A DNA stretch of 64,000 nucleotides from Polymorphobacter fuscus (GTDB taxonomy: Bacteria; Pseudomonadota; Alphaproteobacteria; Sphingomonadales; Sphingomonadaceae), in the NCBI RefSeq assembly GCF_011927825.1, contig NZ_JAATJI010000001.1, forward strand, positions 744,001-808,000, read 5' to 3'. The translations under genes were made by a program, and so were the position numbers. Below, piece after piece: positions 1 to 8,544 of the stretch. The notes under the pieces were generated by a model. It was not told the origin of the DNA. It did not search any database and was given only the letters and a program-made list of their open reading frames with translations. Within the stretch, counting starts at the first letter, position 1. The number at the start of each line of letters is the position of its first letter.

Positions 1-2
1 TC

Positions 3-641
3 GATGAAGAACAGCTTCAGGATTGCGACCACACGATCCTCGAAATCGCCAACAGCCTCGAACCCAAGGCCTATTCGAGCCGCGCCTTCATCCGCGAGAT
101 GGGCAAATATCTCGTCGAGCACGGCAAGAAGGACAACAGCCTCGTCAAGCTCGCCTATGAGCATGACGTGCCGATCTTCTGCCCCGCGTTCGTCGACAGC
201 TCGGCCGGCTTCGGCCTCGTCAAGCACCAGGTCGATCGCGCCAAGGAAGGCAAGCCGTACATGGTGCTCGACGCCATCGCCGACTTCCGCGAACTGACCG
301 ACATCAAGATCAAGGCCGGCACCACCGGGCTCCTGATGATCGGCGGCGGCGTGCCCAAGAACTTCATCCAGGACACCGTCGTCTGCGCCGAAATCCTCGG
401 TCACGATGATGTGCAAGTTCACAAATACGCCGTGCAGATCACCGTGGCGGACGTCCGTGATGGTGCCTGCTCGTCATCGACGCTGCAGGAAGCCGCCAGC
501 TGGGGGAAGGTCAACACCGGCATCGAACAGATGGTGTTCGCCGAAGCCGGCAGCGTCATGCCGCTGCTCGCCAGCGACGCCTATCACCGCGGCTTCTGGA
601 AGACCCGCGCCAAGCGCGCCTGGGGCAAACTCTTCGCCTGA
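3..641 (+). CDS. Deoxyhypusine synthase family protein (5' end outside window)
   Basis: The frame is open from the window edge, so the N-terminus is missing; 212 residues remain. The family uses NAD and a catalytic lysine to move an aminobutyl group from a polyamine. The motif DGACSSSTLQEAASWGKV carries the lysine of the SWGK signature that is modified in eukaryotic deoxyhypusine synthase, and the glycine-rich GGGVPKNF segment sits before it, so the enzyme looks catalytically intact. Bacteria lack hypusinated eIF5A; bacterial homologues are linked in the literature to homospermidine-type or guanidino-polyamine synthesis. Which polyamine is made here cannot be read from the sequence. A strong hairpin follows 11 bases after the stop. 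Confidence 0.85.
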   Translation, partial: DEEQLQDCDHTILEIANSLEPKAYSSRAFIREMGKYLVEHGKKDNSLVKLAYEHDVPIFCPAFVDSSAGFGLVKHQVDRAKEGKPYMVLDAIADFRELTDIKIKAGTTGLLMIGGGVPKNFIQDTVVCAEILGHDDVQVHKYAVQITVADVRDGACSSSTLQEAASWGKVNTGIEQMVFAEAGSVMPLLASDAYHRGFWKTRAKRAWGKLFA

Positions 642-652
642 ACGTGAAAACC

Positions 653-713
653 ACCTCCCCCCGCCGGGGGGAGGTCGGACCCAGCAACGCCGAGCCGGGA
701 GAGGGGTCTCCCG
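653..713. repeat. Pair of palindromes downstream of the DHS-family gene
   Basis: Two perfect hairpins stand side by side. The first has a 10-bp stem, ACCTCCCCCC at 653-662 and its complement at 666-675, with a 3-base loop. The second has a 7-bp stem, CGGGAGA at 696-702 and TCTCCCG at 707-713, with a GGGG loop. There is no T-run, so it may act as an mRNA 3' end stabiliser, a Rho-dependent stop or a REP-like dispersed palindrome rather than an intrinsic terminator. Confidence 0.6.
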
Positions 714-897
714 TCATTGACAAAAGGAACCGTTCGGGTTAATCCACCCATGTTCCTTGAAACGTCAGCATCCTTTCCCTGCCTGCGGATATAGCGCACC
801 GCGCAAATCCTACATGCTCAAGACAGACTTTCAACGAACCTTCGCAACATTTTGTATTTCGGACATTTTCGTAAATTTCCGAAAAACGTCTCAACCC
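714..897. other. Non-coding stretch with no recognised gene
   Basis: This stretch between the hairpins and the 29-bp repeat is AT-richer than the surroundings and contains several copies of a TTTCGnAAA-like theme near 852-885. No frame with a credible ribosome binding site was found. It may hold the 3' untranslated region of the minus-strand PhnA-domain gene. Confidence 0.4.
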
Positions 898-926
898 CGA
901 TTCGGTGTGACTTTCGAGACTTTCGG
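898..926 (-). repeat. 29-bp dispersed repeat, copy 1
   Basis: Read on the minus strand this begins CCGAAAGTCTCGAAAGTC and is identical over 29 bases to the plus-strand sequence at 16289-16317; with one mismatch the match continues about 5 bases further. Internally it contains a direct repeat of CGAAAGTC. It lies 2 bases beyond the stop codon of the minus-strand PhnA-domain gene, in the same orientation relative to its gene as copy 2. Confidence 0.85.
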
Positions 927-928
927 CC

Positions 929-1147
929 TCACGCCTTGCGCACGAACTCGGTCCGCAGCACCAGTCCCTTGACCTTTTCGACCCGGCAGTCGATCTCCTC
1001 CGGATTGCCGGTCAGCCGGATGCCCTTGACCATCGTGCCGCGCTTCAGCGTCGTCGACGTGCCCTTGACCTTCAGGTCCTTGATCAGCGTGACATTGTCG
1101 CCATCGGCGAGCAGCGTGCCGTTGCTGTCGCGTGTTTCGTCGCTCAT
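929..1147 (-). CDS. PhnA/YjdM C-terminal domain protein
   Basis: A 72-residue protein matching the C-terminal SH3-like domain of the PhnA/YjdM family, with the typical run DSNGTLLADGDNVTLIKDLK and VKGTSTTLKRGT. The name 'alkylphosphonate utilisation protein' is historical; the family is not known to break C-P bonds. The N-terminal zinc ribbon of E. coli PhnA (about 110 residues) is absent, as is common in proteobacterial short forms. A GAAGGGG ribosome binding site lies 8 bases before the ATG. No phosphonate genes are nearby, so context gives no role. Confidence 0.85.
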   Translation of the reverse strand: MSDETRDSNGTLLADGDNVTLIKDLKVKGTSTTLKRGTMVKGIRLTGNPEEIDCRVEKVKGLVLRTEFVRKA

Positions 1148-1190
1148 CGCAAAATCCCCTTCGGCATCGGCTTAGGGTGCGGCGCGACGT

Positions 1191-1775
1191 TCAGCAACGT
1201 TCGTATTTCCACCCGAATTTCTTGCCCTCGGCGCTTTGCGCCACGGTCGTGGCGATCCGCGTCGCCCGCGTCGCCGGCTGTTTCGCGGTGACCACCCATT
1301 CGATATATTCGCGCCGCGCGCCGGGCGGAAAGGCGGCGAACGCCGCAGCCGCCGCGGGGTCGGCGGCAAGCGCCGCGGCAAGGTCATCGGGCATGTCGAG
1401 CGCCGGCTTCGGCGTGGCCTTCTTCCGCCGCGGCACTGCGCCCGCCGCAATCAGCGCGGCAGTGGCCTGCAGGCGTTCCACCAGCGCATTGTCCGGCGGC
1501 AAATCGCCGACCGTCGTGATCTTGCCGAACTGGCCCATGCCCTCCCCCGACCCCATCGGCGTGCCGTCGAAAATGCCGAGGCCGACATGCGCCTTGAACC
1601 CGGCCATCATGGCGAGCCGCTCGCCGTTCTGTTCGAAGAAGGGCATGCCCCACTTCACCGTCTCGCCGGCGTCGGGAACGGCGGCGTGCACCAGGTCACG
1701 GATATGGACAAGGATCGGCCGGGCAAAGGGTTCGGCCTTGGCGATATAGGCGTCGACGCGGTTGTCGTGCGGCAT
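1191..1775 (-). CDS. YdeI/OmpD-associated (DUF1801) family protein
   Basis: A 194-residue protein. The N-terminal half has the DUF1801 pattern, with VKWGMPFFEQNGERLAMMAG around residues 40-60, and the C-terminal region resembles the bacteriocin-protection / OmpD-associated tail ending in GKKFGWKYERC. The biochemical role of the family is unknown. The start is supported by GGGAGGGG 8 bases before the ATG. A downstream in-frame ATG exists but would remove conserved sequence. It is separated by 33 bases from the rRNA methyltransferase gene upstream and may be co-transcribed with it. Confidence 0.8.
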   Translation of the reverse strand: MPHDNRVDAYIAKAEPFARPILVHIRDLVHAAVPDAGETVKWGMPFFEQNGERLAMMAGFKAHVGLGIFDGTPMGSGEGMGQFGKITTVGDLPPDNALVERLQATAALIAAGAVPRRKKATPKPALDMPDDLAAALAADPAAAAAFAAFPPGARREYIEWVVTAKQPATRATRIATTVAQSAEGKKFGWKYERC

Positions 1776-1808
1776 GGCGGCATCCCCTCCCCAGGACAGG
1801 CGCGCCGA

Positions 1809-3014
1809 TTATCGCCTGAACACGGCCACCAGTTCAACATGCGTCGACCAACGAAACTGCGCCACCGGCCACAGGTGTTCGAGCCGATAGCCGCCCTTGA
1901 CCAATATGGCAGCGTCCCGCGCGAAGGTGCTGGGATTGCACGATACGGCAACGACAACCGGGACTTTCGACGTGGCGAGCATCTGGCTTTGCGCTTCGGC
2001 GCCGGCGCGTGGCGGGTCGAACACCACGGCATCGAAGCCGCCCAGTTCCACCGCCGTCAGCGGCCGGCGGAACAAATCCCGATGCGCCGTTTCGACGGGC
2101 CGGCGAAACTGCCGCGCCGTGGCTTCCAGGGCCGCCACCGCCGGGCCCGCGGCATCGGCGGCCATGATCCGGGCCTTCGCCGACAGCGGCAAGGCAAAGG
2201 TGCCGAGCCCGCAGAACAGATCGGCCACCCGCCGCGCGCCACCCACCGCTTCGGCAACCGCCGCCACCAGCGCCGCCTCGCCCTCGCGCGTTGCCTGCAG
2301 GAAGGGGGCGGGCGGCAGCGCCACCGGCACGCCGCCCAGCGCCAGCACCGGCATCCGCGCCAGCGCCACCGTCTCGACGCCTTGCGGGCCTTCGACGGAC
2401 AGCCGCGCCAGGTCATGCGCCGCGGCAAAGCCGGTCAGCCGCTCGATCTGCTTCACCGTGTCGGCCGCGACATTGGCGAGCAGCACATCGATGCCGCTGT
2501 CGCTCATCGTCAACGTCACCCCGGCACCCTGCCCGTCCGCCAGCGCCTTGCCGAGCAGCATCCGCAAAGGTGCGACGAGCTGGAATAATTCCGGTGCAAG
2601 CACCTCACATTGCACGATATCGACGATGCGGTGGCTGGCTTCGGCATTGAAACCCAGGGTCAGCGTGCCACCGCGCTTCACCGCCCGCAACGACGCGCGC
2701 CGCCGGCTTCGGGGCGGCGACATCGCCACCGGCGCCAGGGTGCCGACCGCAACACCCGAATGCGCCAGCGCCCGCACGATCCGGTCGACGACGAAATCGG
2801 CATAGGCGCTATCGGTGACATGCTGCAGCTGGCAGCCGCCGCACTCCGGCACATGGCGGCACACCGGTGTCGCATGCAGCGGCCCCGGCACGATCACCAC
2901 GCCGCCGGGTTCGAAGCGCACATGGTCCCCGACGGCCGCGCCCTGGACGAAGCGGCCATCGGCGGTCGCGCCATCGCCGCGCGCCGCCAGCCGGACGATC
3001 AATTCGCCGTTCAC
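1809..3014 (-). CDS. rlmD: Class I SAM-dependent 23S rRNA (uracil-C5)-methyltransferase, RlmD/TrmA family
   Basis: A 401-residue member of the RumA/TrmA family, which puts a methyl group on C5 of a uridine using S-adenosylmethionine. Cysteines at residues 52, 58 and 61 (CRHVPECGGCQLQH) are the iron-sulfur cluster ligands expected near the N-terminus, with a further cysteine in the next part. The SAM fold motif DLFCGLGTFALPL and the catalytic cysteine in VAVSCNPSTFARD are intact. The target base (U1939 by analogy with E. coli RlmD) is inferred; single alphaproteobacterial homologues could have another target. It starts with GTG and overlaps the stop of the upstream nnr gene by 4 bp. Confidence 0.85.
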   Translation of the reverse strand: MNGELIVRLAARGDGATADGRFVQGAAVGDHVRFEPGGVVIVPGPLHATPVCRHVPECGGCQLQHVTDSAYADFVVDRIVRALAHSGVAVGTLAPVAMSPPRSRRRASLRAVKRGGTLTLGFNAEASHRIVDIVQCEVLAPELFQLVAPLRMLLGKALADGQGAGVTLTMSDSGIDVLLANVAADTVKQIERLTGFAAAHDLARLSVEGPQGVETVALARMPVLALGGVPVALPPAPFLQATREGEAALVAAVAEAVGGARRVADLFCGLGTFALPLSAKARIMAADAAGPAVAALEATARQFRRPVETAHRDLFRRPLTAVELGGFDAVVFDPPRAGAEAQSQMLATSKVPVVVAVSCNPSTFARDAAILVKGGYRLEHLWPVAQFRWSTHVELVAVFRR

Positions 3015-4408
3015 GACGCAGCCCCCAACGCCGACAGCACCGCCGGCAGCAGCGCCGGAATGTCATCGGCGATCAAACCGGCGCCGCCACGCAGCCCGGC
3101 ATCGCCGTGCAGCCAGACAGCACCCTGCGCGGCGTCGAACGGTGCCAGCCCCTGCGCCAGCAACGCAGTGACGATCCCGGTCAGCACATCGCCCGACCCT
3201 GCCGTCGCCAGCCACGGCGTCGCATGGGTGTTGATCGCCACCCGCCCGTCCGGGGCAGCGATGATCGTTTCGCGGCCCTTGGCAACGACCACCGCCCGCA
3301 ACTGCCGGGCAGCCGCCGCGACCGCCGCGACGCGGTCGATGCCCGGCGCCCCGAACAGCCGGGCGAATTCCCCGGCATGCGGCGTTACCACCAGCGGCGC
3401 CGTCACCGACCGGTCGCCAAGCCCGGCCAGTAAGGCCAAGCCGCCGGCATCGATGACCAGCGGCGTCGTCGCGGCCAGCAGCCGGCGCAACCAGTCGCGG
3501 CCGCGTTCGCCCTCCGCCATTCCGGGACCTAAGGCGACCGCCCGCACCTTGGGCGATCCCAGCAGGGCAAACGCCGCATCATCGTCGCACGCCATGATCG
3601 CATCGGCCGGGACGCCGCGCCCGCCGACCAGCGTCACCGCCCCTGCCCCGGCACGCAGCGCCGCCAACGCCGTCAGCCGCGCGGCGCCGGCTTGCTCGCC
3701 CGCGATGACCAGAACCCCGCCGCGAGCATATTTGTGGACGTCATCGTCCATTTCCTTCAGCTTCGGCGGTGCGACCTGCCGGGTGCAACCGGCGGGCGCT
3801 GCCAGCCCGATGTCGGCGATGACGACGCGCCCGCTGGCACGCCGCCCGGCACCGAGACCATGCCCCCGCTTGGCAAAGCCGAACGCCACGGTCATGTCGG
3901 CCGCCAGCGGGTCGCCCAGTGCCGCGCCGGTATCGGCATCGATGCCGCTGGGCAGGTCGAGCGCCACCACCGTCGCCCCGGCGCCGCGCAACCGGTCGAG
4001 CGCCGCCTGCACATCATCGGCGAGCGGACGCGCCAGCCCGGTGCCGAACAGCGCATCGACGATCAGCGGCGCCGGCGCGGTATTGGAAAGCCTCTCCACG
4101 GGCCGCGACCAGCGCGCCGCAAACGCCGACGCGGGCCCGGTGGACGGGGTCCATCCGGCGACGCGAACGGCAACGCCGGCCGCCGCCAGACGCAGGGCGA
4201 CGCCAAAGCCGTCTCCGCCGTTGTTGCCGGGGCCACAGAGCACCAGGGTCGGCCGCCCCGGGGCAAAGGCCTGGATCGCCCGCGCCGCCGCCGTTGCGGC
4301 GCGCGCCATCAGCGTTTCGGCCGTTGTTCCGGCGCCGATCGCCGCGGTTTCGGCGCCGCGCATCTGCGCCGCGGTCAGCAACAGGCGTCCCGGCGGAATC
4401 GTCAGCAT
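3011..4408 (-). CDS. nnr: Bifunctional NAD(P)HX epimerase / ADP-dependent NAD(P)HX dehydratase
   Basis: A 465-residue fusion that repairs hydrated NADH and NADPH. The N-terminal epimerase domain shows GPGNNGGDGFGVALRL at about residues 59-74. The C-terminal ribokinase-like dehydratase domain shows VVTPHAGEFARLFG and AGSGDVLTGIVTALLAQG (about 403-420), the ATP/ADP and active-site signature. Length fits the fused bacterial Nnr proteins. It overlaps the rRNA methyltransferase start by 4 bp, so the two are translationally coupled. It is divergent from the small lipoprotein gene. Confidence 0.93.
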   Translation of the reverse strand: MLTIPPGRLLLTAAQMRGAETAAIGAGTTAETLMARAATAAARAIQAFAPGRPTLVLCGPGNNGGDGFGVALRLAAAGVAVRVAGWTPSTGPASAFAARWSRPVERLSNTAPAPLIVDALFGTGLARPLADDVQAALDRLRGAGATVVALDLPSGIDADTGAALGDPLAADMTVAFGFAKRGHGLGAGRRASGRVVIADIGLAAPAGCTRQVAPPKLKEMDDDVHKYARGGVLVIAGEQAGAARLTALAALRAGAGAVTLVGGRGVPADAIMACDDDAAFALLGSPKVRAVALGPGMAEGERGRDWLRRLLAATTPLVIDAGGLALLAGLGDRSVTAPLVVTPHAGEFARLFGAPGIDRVAAVAAAARQLRAVVVAKGRETIIAAPDGRVAINTHATPWLATAGSGDVLTGIVTALLAQGLAPFDAAQGAVWLHGDAGLRGGAGLIADDIPALLPAVLSALGAAS

Positions 4409-4455
4409 GACAGGCTTGTCTTCATGGGCGCGCGGTGTAACAAGCCGCTCCCATC

Positions 4456-4665
4456 ATGGCGCGTATGAAATTCCTGTTCCTGTCGATTCTCGGGCTCACC
4501 GCCTGTTCGCCATCGCCGCTCTATGTCGATCGGGCGCAGGTCGGCACCTATGGCGAAGTGCCGCGCGACGGCCGCGGCGAACCCGTATGGTCGGCCATCC
4601 AGCCGGTGCCGGTGGTCCCCGCGTCGGAACCGATGCCGCTCCCGCGTCCCATCGGTCCCGGCTGA
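4456..4665 (+). CDS. Small putative lipoprotein, unknown function
   Basis: A 69-residue protein with a short hydrophobic segment ending in a lipobox-like LGLTAC (Cys about residue 17), so it is probably lipid-anchored and exposed in the periplasm after cleavage. The mature part is rich in Pro, Val and Arg with no recognisable domain. No good ribosome binding site is visible; an in-frame ATG 9 bases further on (4465) is an equally possible start. It converges on ilvD with a 5-base gap. No function is assigned. Confidence 0.55.
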   Translation: MARMKFLFLSILGLTACSPSPLYVDRAQVGTYGEVPRDGRGEPVWSAIQPVPVVPASEPMPLPRPIGPG

Positions 4666-4670
4666 CCGCC

Positions 4671-6404
4671 TCAGATATCGGCGAAGCAATGGGTCTCGGC
4701 ACGGGCGCCGGGATGGGTGACCGCCCCGGTCCGCGCCGGACCGACATTGCGCGCAAAGCGCCAGATCGCGCCGGACTGATAGTCATGGGCACGCGGCTGC
4801 CATGCCGCCCGCCGTGCCGCCAGCACAGCCTCGGGCACCTGCAGGTCGATCGTTCCCGCTTCGGCGTCGATGGCGATGATGTCACCATTTTCCACCAGCG
4901 CGATCGGGCCGCCTTCGGCGGCCTCGGGCCCGACATGGCCGATGCAGAACCCCCGCGTCCCGCCCGAAAAACGCCCGTCGGTGATCAGCGCGACATGCTC
5001 CCCCAGCCCCTGGCCATAGAGGGCGGCGGTCGTCGACAGCATTTCGCGCATGCCGGGGCCGCCCTTCGGGCCTTCGTAGCGGATCACCACGACGCTGCCC
5101 TTTTCGACCTGCCGCGCCTCGACTGCTGCGAAACAATCTTCTTCACAATCAAAGACCTGCGCCGGTCCGCTGAACTGCAGTCGCGCCATTCCGGCAACCT
5201 TGACGATGGCCCCGTCGGGCGCGAGCGAGCCGCGCAGGCCAACCACGCCGCCCGTCGGCGACAGGGGGTTGCTGACCGGATAGATGACCTTCTGGTCGGG
5301 GTTCCAGGTGACTTCGTCGATATTCTCCGCCAGCGTCTTGCCGGTCACCGTCATGCAATCGCCGTGCAGAAAGCCGGCATCGAACAGCGTCTTCATCAGC
5401 ATATAGACACCGCCGGCCTGATACATGTCCTTGGCAACATATCTGCCGCCCGGCTTCAAGTCTGCGATGTAAGGTGTTGTCTTGAATATCTCTGCGACAT
5501 CGAACAGGTCGAAATCGATCCCGGCTTCGTTGGCCATGGCCGGCAGATGCAGGGCGCCGTTGGTCGAGCCGCCGGTCGCGGCGACGATCCGCGCGGCATT
5601 TTCGAACGCCGCTCGGGTGCAGATGTCGCGCGGCCGGATGTTGCGCTCGATCAGCGTCATCACCTGGCGGCCGGCGGCGATCGCGATATCGGCCCGGCTG
5701 GCATAGGGCGCCGGCATCATGTTGGAATGGGGCAGTGACAGCCCGATCGCTTCCCCCACGCACGCCATGGTGTTCGCGGTGAACTGGCCGCCACAGGCGC
5801 CATGGCCGGGGCATGCGACCTTTTCCAGCGCCGTCAGCCGTGCCAGCGGGCAGGTGCCGGCGGAATAGCCGCCCACCGCCTCGAACACATCGACGACGGT
5901 GACGTCCTTGTCTTCGAAATGTCCCGGCAGGATCGATCCACCATAGACGAAGATGCTCGGCACGTTGAGCCGCAGCATTGCCATCATCATCCCCGGCAGC
6001 GACTTGTCGCAACCGGCAAAGCCGACGAGCGCGTCATAGCAATGCCCGCGCACCGAAAGCTCGACCGAATCGGCGATCACCTCGCGGCTGACCAGCGAGG
6101 ACTTCATGCCCTGATGGCCCATGGCGATGCCATCGGTGACGGTGATGGTGTTGAAGCGCCGGGGCATGCCCCCCGCTTCGTCGACGCCCTGCCGGCAGAC
6201 ATCCGCCTGCGCGTCGAGGGTGGTGTTGCAGGGCGCCGAGTCATTGCCGGCCGACGCGATGCCGACGAAGGGCCGCGCAATCTCCTCCTCGGTCAGCCCC
6301 ATGGCGTAATAATAGCTGCGGTGCGGCGCCCGCTCCGGACCTACCGACACATGGCGGCTCGGCAGGCGCGATTTGTCGAAACGGGATGACGAGTGGTCGG
6401 ACAT
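4671..6404 (-). CDS. ilvD: Dihydroxy-acid dehydratase
   Basis: A 577-residue IlvD/Edd family enzyme that dehydrates 2,3-dihydroxyisovalerate and 2,3-dihydroxymethylvalerate in valine, isoleucine and leucine synthesis. The cluster-binding cysteines are present: AGNDSAPCN near residue 59, [12 protein letters not shown] near 132 and [14 protein letters not shown] near 205. The metal-binding lysine region and [12 protein letters not shown] near the C-terminus are intact. I start it at the ATG preceded by GGAG at a 6-base spacing; a 20-residue longer frame begins in a low-similarity region. It stands alone between unrelated genes rather than with ilvBNC. Confidence 0.95.
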   Translation of the reverse strand: MSDHSSSRFDKSRLPSRHVSVGPERAPHRSYYYAMGLTEEEIARPFVGIASAGNDSAPCNTTLDAQADVCRQGVDEAGGMPRRFNTITVTDGIAMGHQGMKSSLVSREVIADSVELSVRGHCYDALVGFAGCDKSLPGMMMAMLRLNVPSIFVYGGSILPGHFEDKDVTVVDVFEAVGGYSAGTCPLARLTALEKVACPGHGACGGQFTANTMACVGEAIGLSLPHSNMMPAPYASRADIAIAAGRQVMTLIERNIRPRDICTRAAFENAARIVAATGGSTNGALHLPAMANEAGIDFDLFDVAEIFKTTPYIADLKPGGRYVAKDMYQAGGVYMLMKTLFDAGFLHGDCMTVTGKTLAENIDEVTWNPDQKVIYPVSNPLSPTGGVVGLRGSLAPDGAIVKVAGMARLQFSGPAQVFDCEEDCFAAVEARQVEKGSVVVIRYEGPKGGPGMREMLSTTAALYGQGLGEHVALITDGRFSGGTRGFCIGHVGPEAAEGGPIALVENGDIIAIDAEAGTIDLQVPEAVLAARRAAWQPRAHDYQSGAIWRFARNVGPARTGAVTHPGARAETHCFADI

Positions 6405-6527
6405 CGGTGGCTCCAGGCACGCTTGCGCGCTTCGTTGCGTGCGCGGTGCCTGCGCGTCAAGCATGTCGGCTGCAATCCGCGCGGCTGGAGCGTCGTTTCC
6501 CGTAACGTGGCCGGTCCGGTCGGCGCC

Positions 6528-7256
6528 CTAGGCAGCGCTGGGCAGCACCCGCAGAACATGGTGGATCGTGTCGGTCAGCACCGTTGTCCAATGGGCGACG
6601 CCGCTCGCGTCGTCCAGGCCATCGTTGCGGATCTCGATCCCGAGATAGGGCAGCCCCGACGCCTCGGCATGCCGGTCCATAGTGTAGTTCAGGTCCCGTC
6701 CCGAATAGGGCTGGTTGTCGCCGACATGCAGCCCGCGCGCCGCCAGCGCGGCGATGCCCGCCCGCGCCGCACGGTCGTCGCGATTGTAGAGGATGCCGAC
6801 GGGCCATGGGCGCGCCAGATCCGGTGCCGTCGCCAGCGCCGGCGTGAAACTGTGGATGCTCACCAGCAGCGACGGCCGAAGCCGCGCAATCGCATCGGCA
6901 ATCGCTGCGTGATAGGGCGCATGGATTGCGGCGATGCGCAGGTCGCGTTCGCTGTCGTTTGCCGTCACATTGCCGGGAATGACATGACCATCGCTGGCGA
7001 CCGGCACCAGACCCGCCGCGTCGGGCGGCCGGTTGAGGTCGATCACCAGTCGTGACACCGTGGCCAGGATCGCCGGCGCCGCCAGGGCATGGGCCAGGGC
7101 CTCGGTCAGCGCCGTGGTGCCGATATCGACCGCGATATGGCTGTCGAGCAGAGCCGGATCGATGCCCAGATCGACGCCGGGCGGGACCGCATTCGACGCG
7201 TGATCGGCGATCAACAGCACAGGCGCCGTCCCCGGGATCAGCCGCGGCGCCGTCAT
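6528..7256 (-). CDS. N-formylglutamate amidohydrolase family protein
   Basis: A 242-residue member of the FGase family (zinc hydrolases removing formyl or similar groups from acyl amino acids). Visible family features are LLIADHASNAVPPG near the N-terminus, SIHSFTPAL mid-protein, and HVGDNQPYSGRDLNYTMDRH followed by GLPYLGIEIRND. No other histidine-degradation gene is nearby, so the physiological substrate is uncertain; many such proteins are only generally annotated. It overlaps the upstream enoyl-CoA hydratase by 4 bp, so the two are co-translated. Confidence 0.85.
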   Translation of the reverse strand: MTAPRLIPGTAPVLLIADHASNAVPPGVDLGIDPALLDSHIAVDIGTTALTEALAHALAAPAILATVSRLVIDLNRPPDAAGLVPVASDGHVIPGNVTANDSERDLRIAAIHAPYHAAIADAIARLRPSLLVSIHSFTPALATAPDLARPWPVGILYNRDDRAARAGIAALAARGLHVGDNQPYSGRDLNYTMDRHAEASGLPYLGIEIRNDGLDDASGVAHWTTVLTDTIHHVLRVLPSAA

Positions 7257-8050
7257 CGGTCGAACACCGGCTTGCGCTTCTGCAGGAACGCGGCGGAGCC
7301 TTCGGCGAAGGCCGGGCCGGCAAGGGCCGCATCGAACACCGCCGCAGATGCCGCGTCATCGTCGTACGCACCCTCGATGATGCGCTGGACCATGGCCTTG
7401 CTCGCAAGCTGGCTATGCGCGGACTGCGCCACGATCTGCGCGGCAAAGTCGGCGGCTTCCGCCACAAGATCGTCGGCGACGACCTGCACCAGTCCGATCT
7501 GCGCCGCCTCTGCCGCGTCGATCATCATGGCGGTGAACAGCAACCGCCTGGCCTGCGCAACGCCGACCAGATCGGTCAGCAGCCGAGTGTCGTGGAGGGG
7601 ATAGACCAGACCCAATTTGGCCGGCGTGACGCCAAAGCGCGCCCGGGGCGACGCCAGGCGCACATCGCACGCCATGGCGATGCCGCAGCCGCCCCCGGCC
7701 GCATCGCCATCCACGATCGCCACGCTCGGCTTCGGCGCCCGGGCCAGCGCGAGCTGGGTACCGCGGATTGCCGCCTGATGGCGCGCCCGCCACGCCGGAT
7801 CGGCGGAAGCGGCCACGAATTCTTCAATGTCGGCGCCGGCGCAGAACATGCCGGCGTGCGCCGATTCGACTTGCAGCAGCCGCACCGCCGGATCTGCCAT
7901 GGCCTGGTCGACAAGGCCAGGCAATGCCTCCCACATCGCCAGGTTCATGGCGTTGCGCCGCGCCGGCCGATCTAGAACCAGCCGCGCCACCGGGCCGTTG
8001 ATGTCGAGACGAAGATGGCTGGTCAGAAGGGCCCCCGGCAAGTGCTGCAC
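7253..8050 (-). CDS. Enoyl-CoA hydratase/isomerase family protein
   Basis: A 265-residue crotonase-fold protein starting at GTG. The oxyanion-hole region reads AGMFCAGADIEEFVA and the second reads IVDGDAAGGGCGIAMACDVRLASPRARFGVTPAKLGL, matching enoyl-CoA hydratases, although the catalytic glutamate pair of classical hydratases is not certain from reading. Fatty acid or branched-chain CoA degradation is a family-level guess. It overlaps the following FGase-family gene by 4 bp. The start is poorly defined; a TTG 9 bases downstream is possible. Confidence 0.8.
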   Translation of the reverse strand: MQHLPGALLTSHLRLDINGPVARLVLDRPARRNAMNLAMWEALPGLVDQAMADPAVRLLQVESAHAGMFCAGADIEEFVAASADPAWRARHQAAIRGTQLALARAPKPSVAIVDGDAAGGGCGIAMACDVRLASPRARFGVTPAKLGLVYPLHDTRLLTDLVGVAQARRLLFTAMMIDAAEAAQIGLVQVVADDLVAEAADFAAQIVAQSAHSQLASKAMVQRIIEGAYDDDAASAAVFDAALAGPAFAEGSAAFLQKRKPVFDR

Positions 8051-8086
8051 CGACCGTCATAATCCGGGTTGCAGCGACGCCGCGAC

Positions 8087-8120
8087 AAAAAAAGGGCCGG
8101 TGCAAATATTGCACCAGCCC
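8087..8120 (-). terminator. Rho-independent terminator of the 95-residue secreted protein gene
   Basis: On the minus strand a GC-rich stem made of GGGCTGGTGCAA and TTGCACCGGCCC (8094-8120, one mismatched position) is followed directly by seven T residues (8093-8087). This is a classical intrinsic terminator, 45 bases beyond the stop of the gene at 8165-8452. Confidence 0.9.
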
Positions 8121-8164
8121 ATTGATGCATCCTGCGGGGCGCAGAATGCCGAGGGAAGCAAAGA

Positions 8165-8452
8165 TTACTGTGCAGTCGGAGCGGCATTCACGGCGGCAAG
8201 GTCGGTGCCGAGCAGCTTGGCGGCGGCCGAGAACTTCTTGCCGGCTTCGCCACGGGCGCCGGCATCGCACAGTTTTTCACCGATGTTGACGAGGTTGAGC
8301 GCCTTGCGGGCATTGTCGGCGCTGGCGCTGACCGCGAGCGTCCGGATCTGTTCAGGCGTGCGCGTGCAGACCGAATCAGCGGCCATGGCAGGAGCGGCGG
8401 CGGCACCGACAAGGGCTGCGCCGAGGGCAATGCTGAGGAAACGGTTGATCAT
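8165..8452 (-). CDS. Small secreted protein, unknown function
   Basis: A 95-residue protein with a clear Sec signal peptide (MINRFLSIALGAALVGAAAAP, cleavage after AMA at about residue 24). The mature 70 residues contain two cysteines (VCTR and KLCDAG) that could form a disulfide, and are predicted helical (TLAVSASADNARKALNLVNIG). No domain is recognised. It is monocistronic with its own AGGAGA ribosome binding site, a sigma70-like promoter, a palindrome at the transcription start and an intrinsic terminator, so it is an independently regulated, probably well-expressed gene. Confidence 0.8.
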   Translation of the reverse strand: MINRFLSIALGAALVGAAAAPAMAADSVCTRTPEQIRTLAVSASADNARKALNLVNIGEKLCDAGARGEAGKKFSAAAKLLGTDLAAVNAAPTAQ

Positions 8453-8496
8453 GGACGTTCTCCTGTTCAGGGCGGAATGCCCGCGGTTGAGTACTG

Positions 8497-8511
8497 CTCA
8501 GTTCAACTGAG
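8497..8511. promoter_or_regulatory. 15-bp perfect palindrome, candidate operator
   Basis: CTCAGTT-C-AACTGAG is a perfect inverted repeat. It sits about 45 bases before the ATG of the 95-residue secreted protein and coincides with the predicted transcription start, the usual place for a repressor site. Confidence 0.55.
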
Positions 8512-8515
8512 TGAA

Positions 8516-8544
8516 GCTCTAAGTCACACTCAAAAATCCGTCAA
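8516..8544 (-). promoter_or_regulatory. Candidate sigma70-type promoter
   Basis: On the minus strand TTGACG (8544-8539) is followed after 17 bases by TAGAGC (8521-8516). The -35 box is close to consensus, the -10 box is weak. The remaining 8545-8683 between this promoter and ispE contains no recognised feature. Confidence 0.5.

Noticed and set aside
2610-5738. A plus-strand open frame of over 1000 codons
   Set aside because: It runs antisense through the nnr and ilvD genes and its translation is Arg/Ala/Pro-rich low-complexity sequence without family motifs. High GC produces such shadows. Similar long antisense frames at 10101-12938, 13897-16308, 32247-34832, 39049-40845, 47584-50130 and 55255-57366 were rejected for the same reason.
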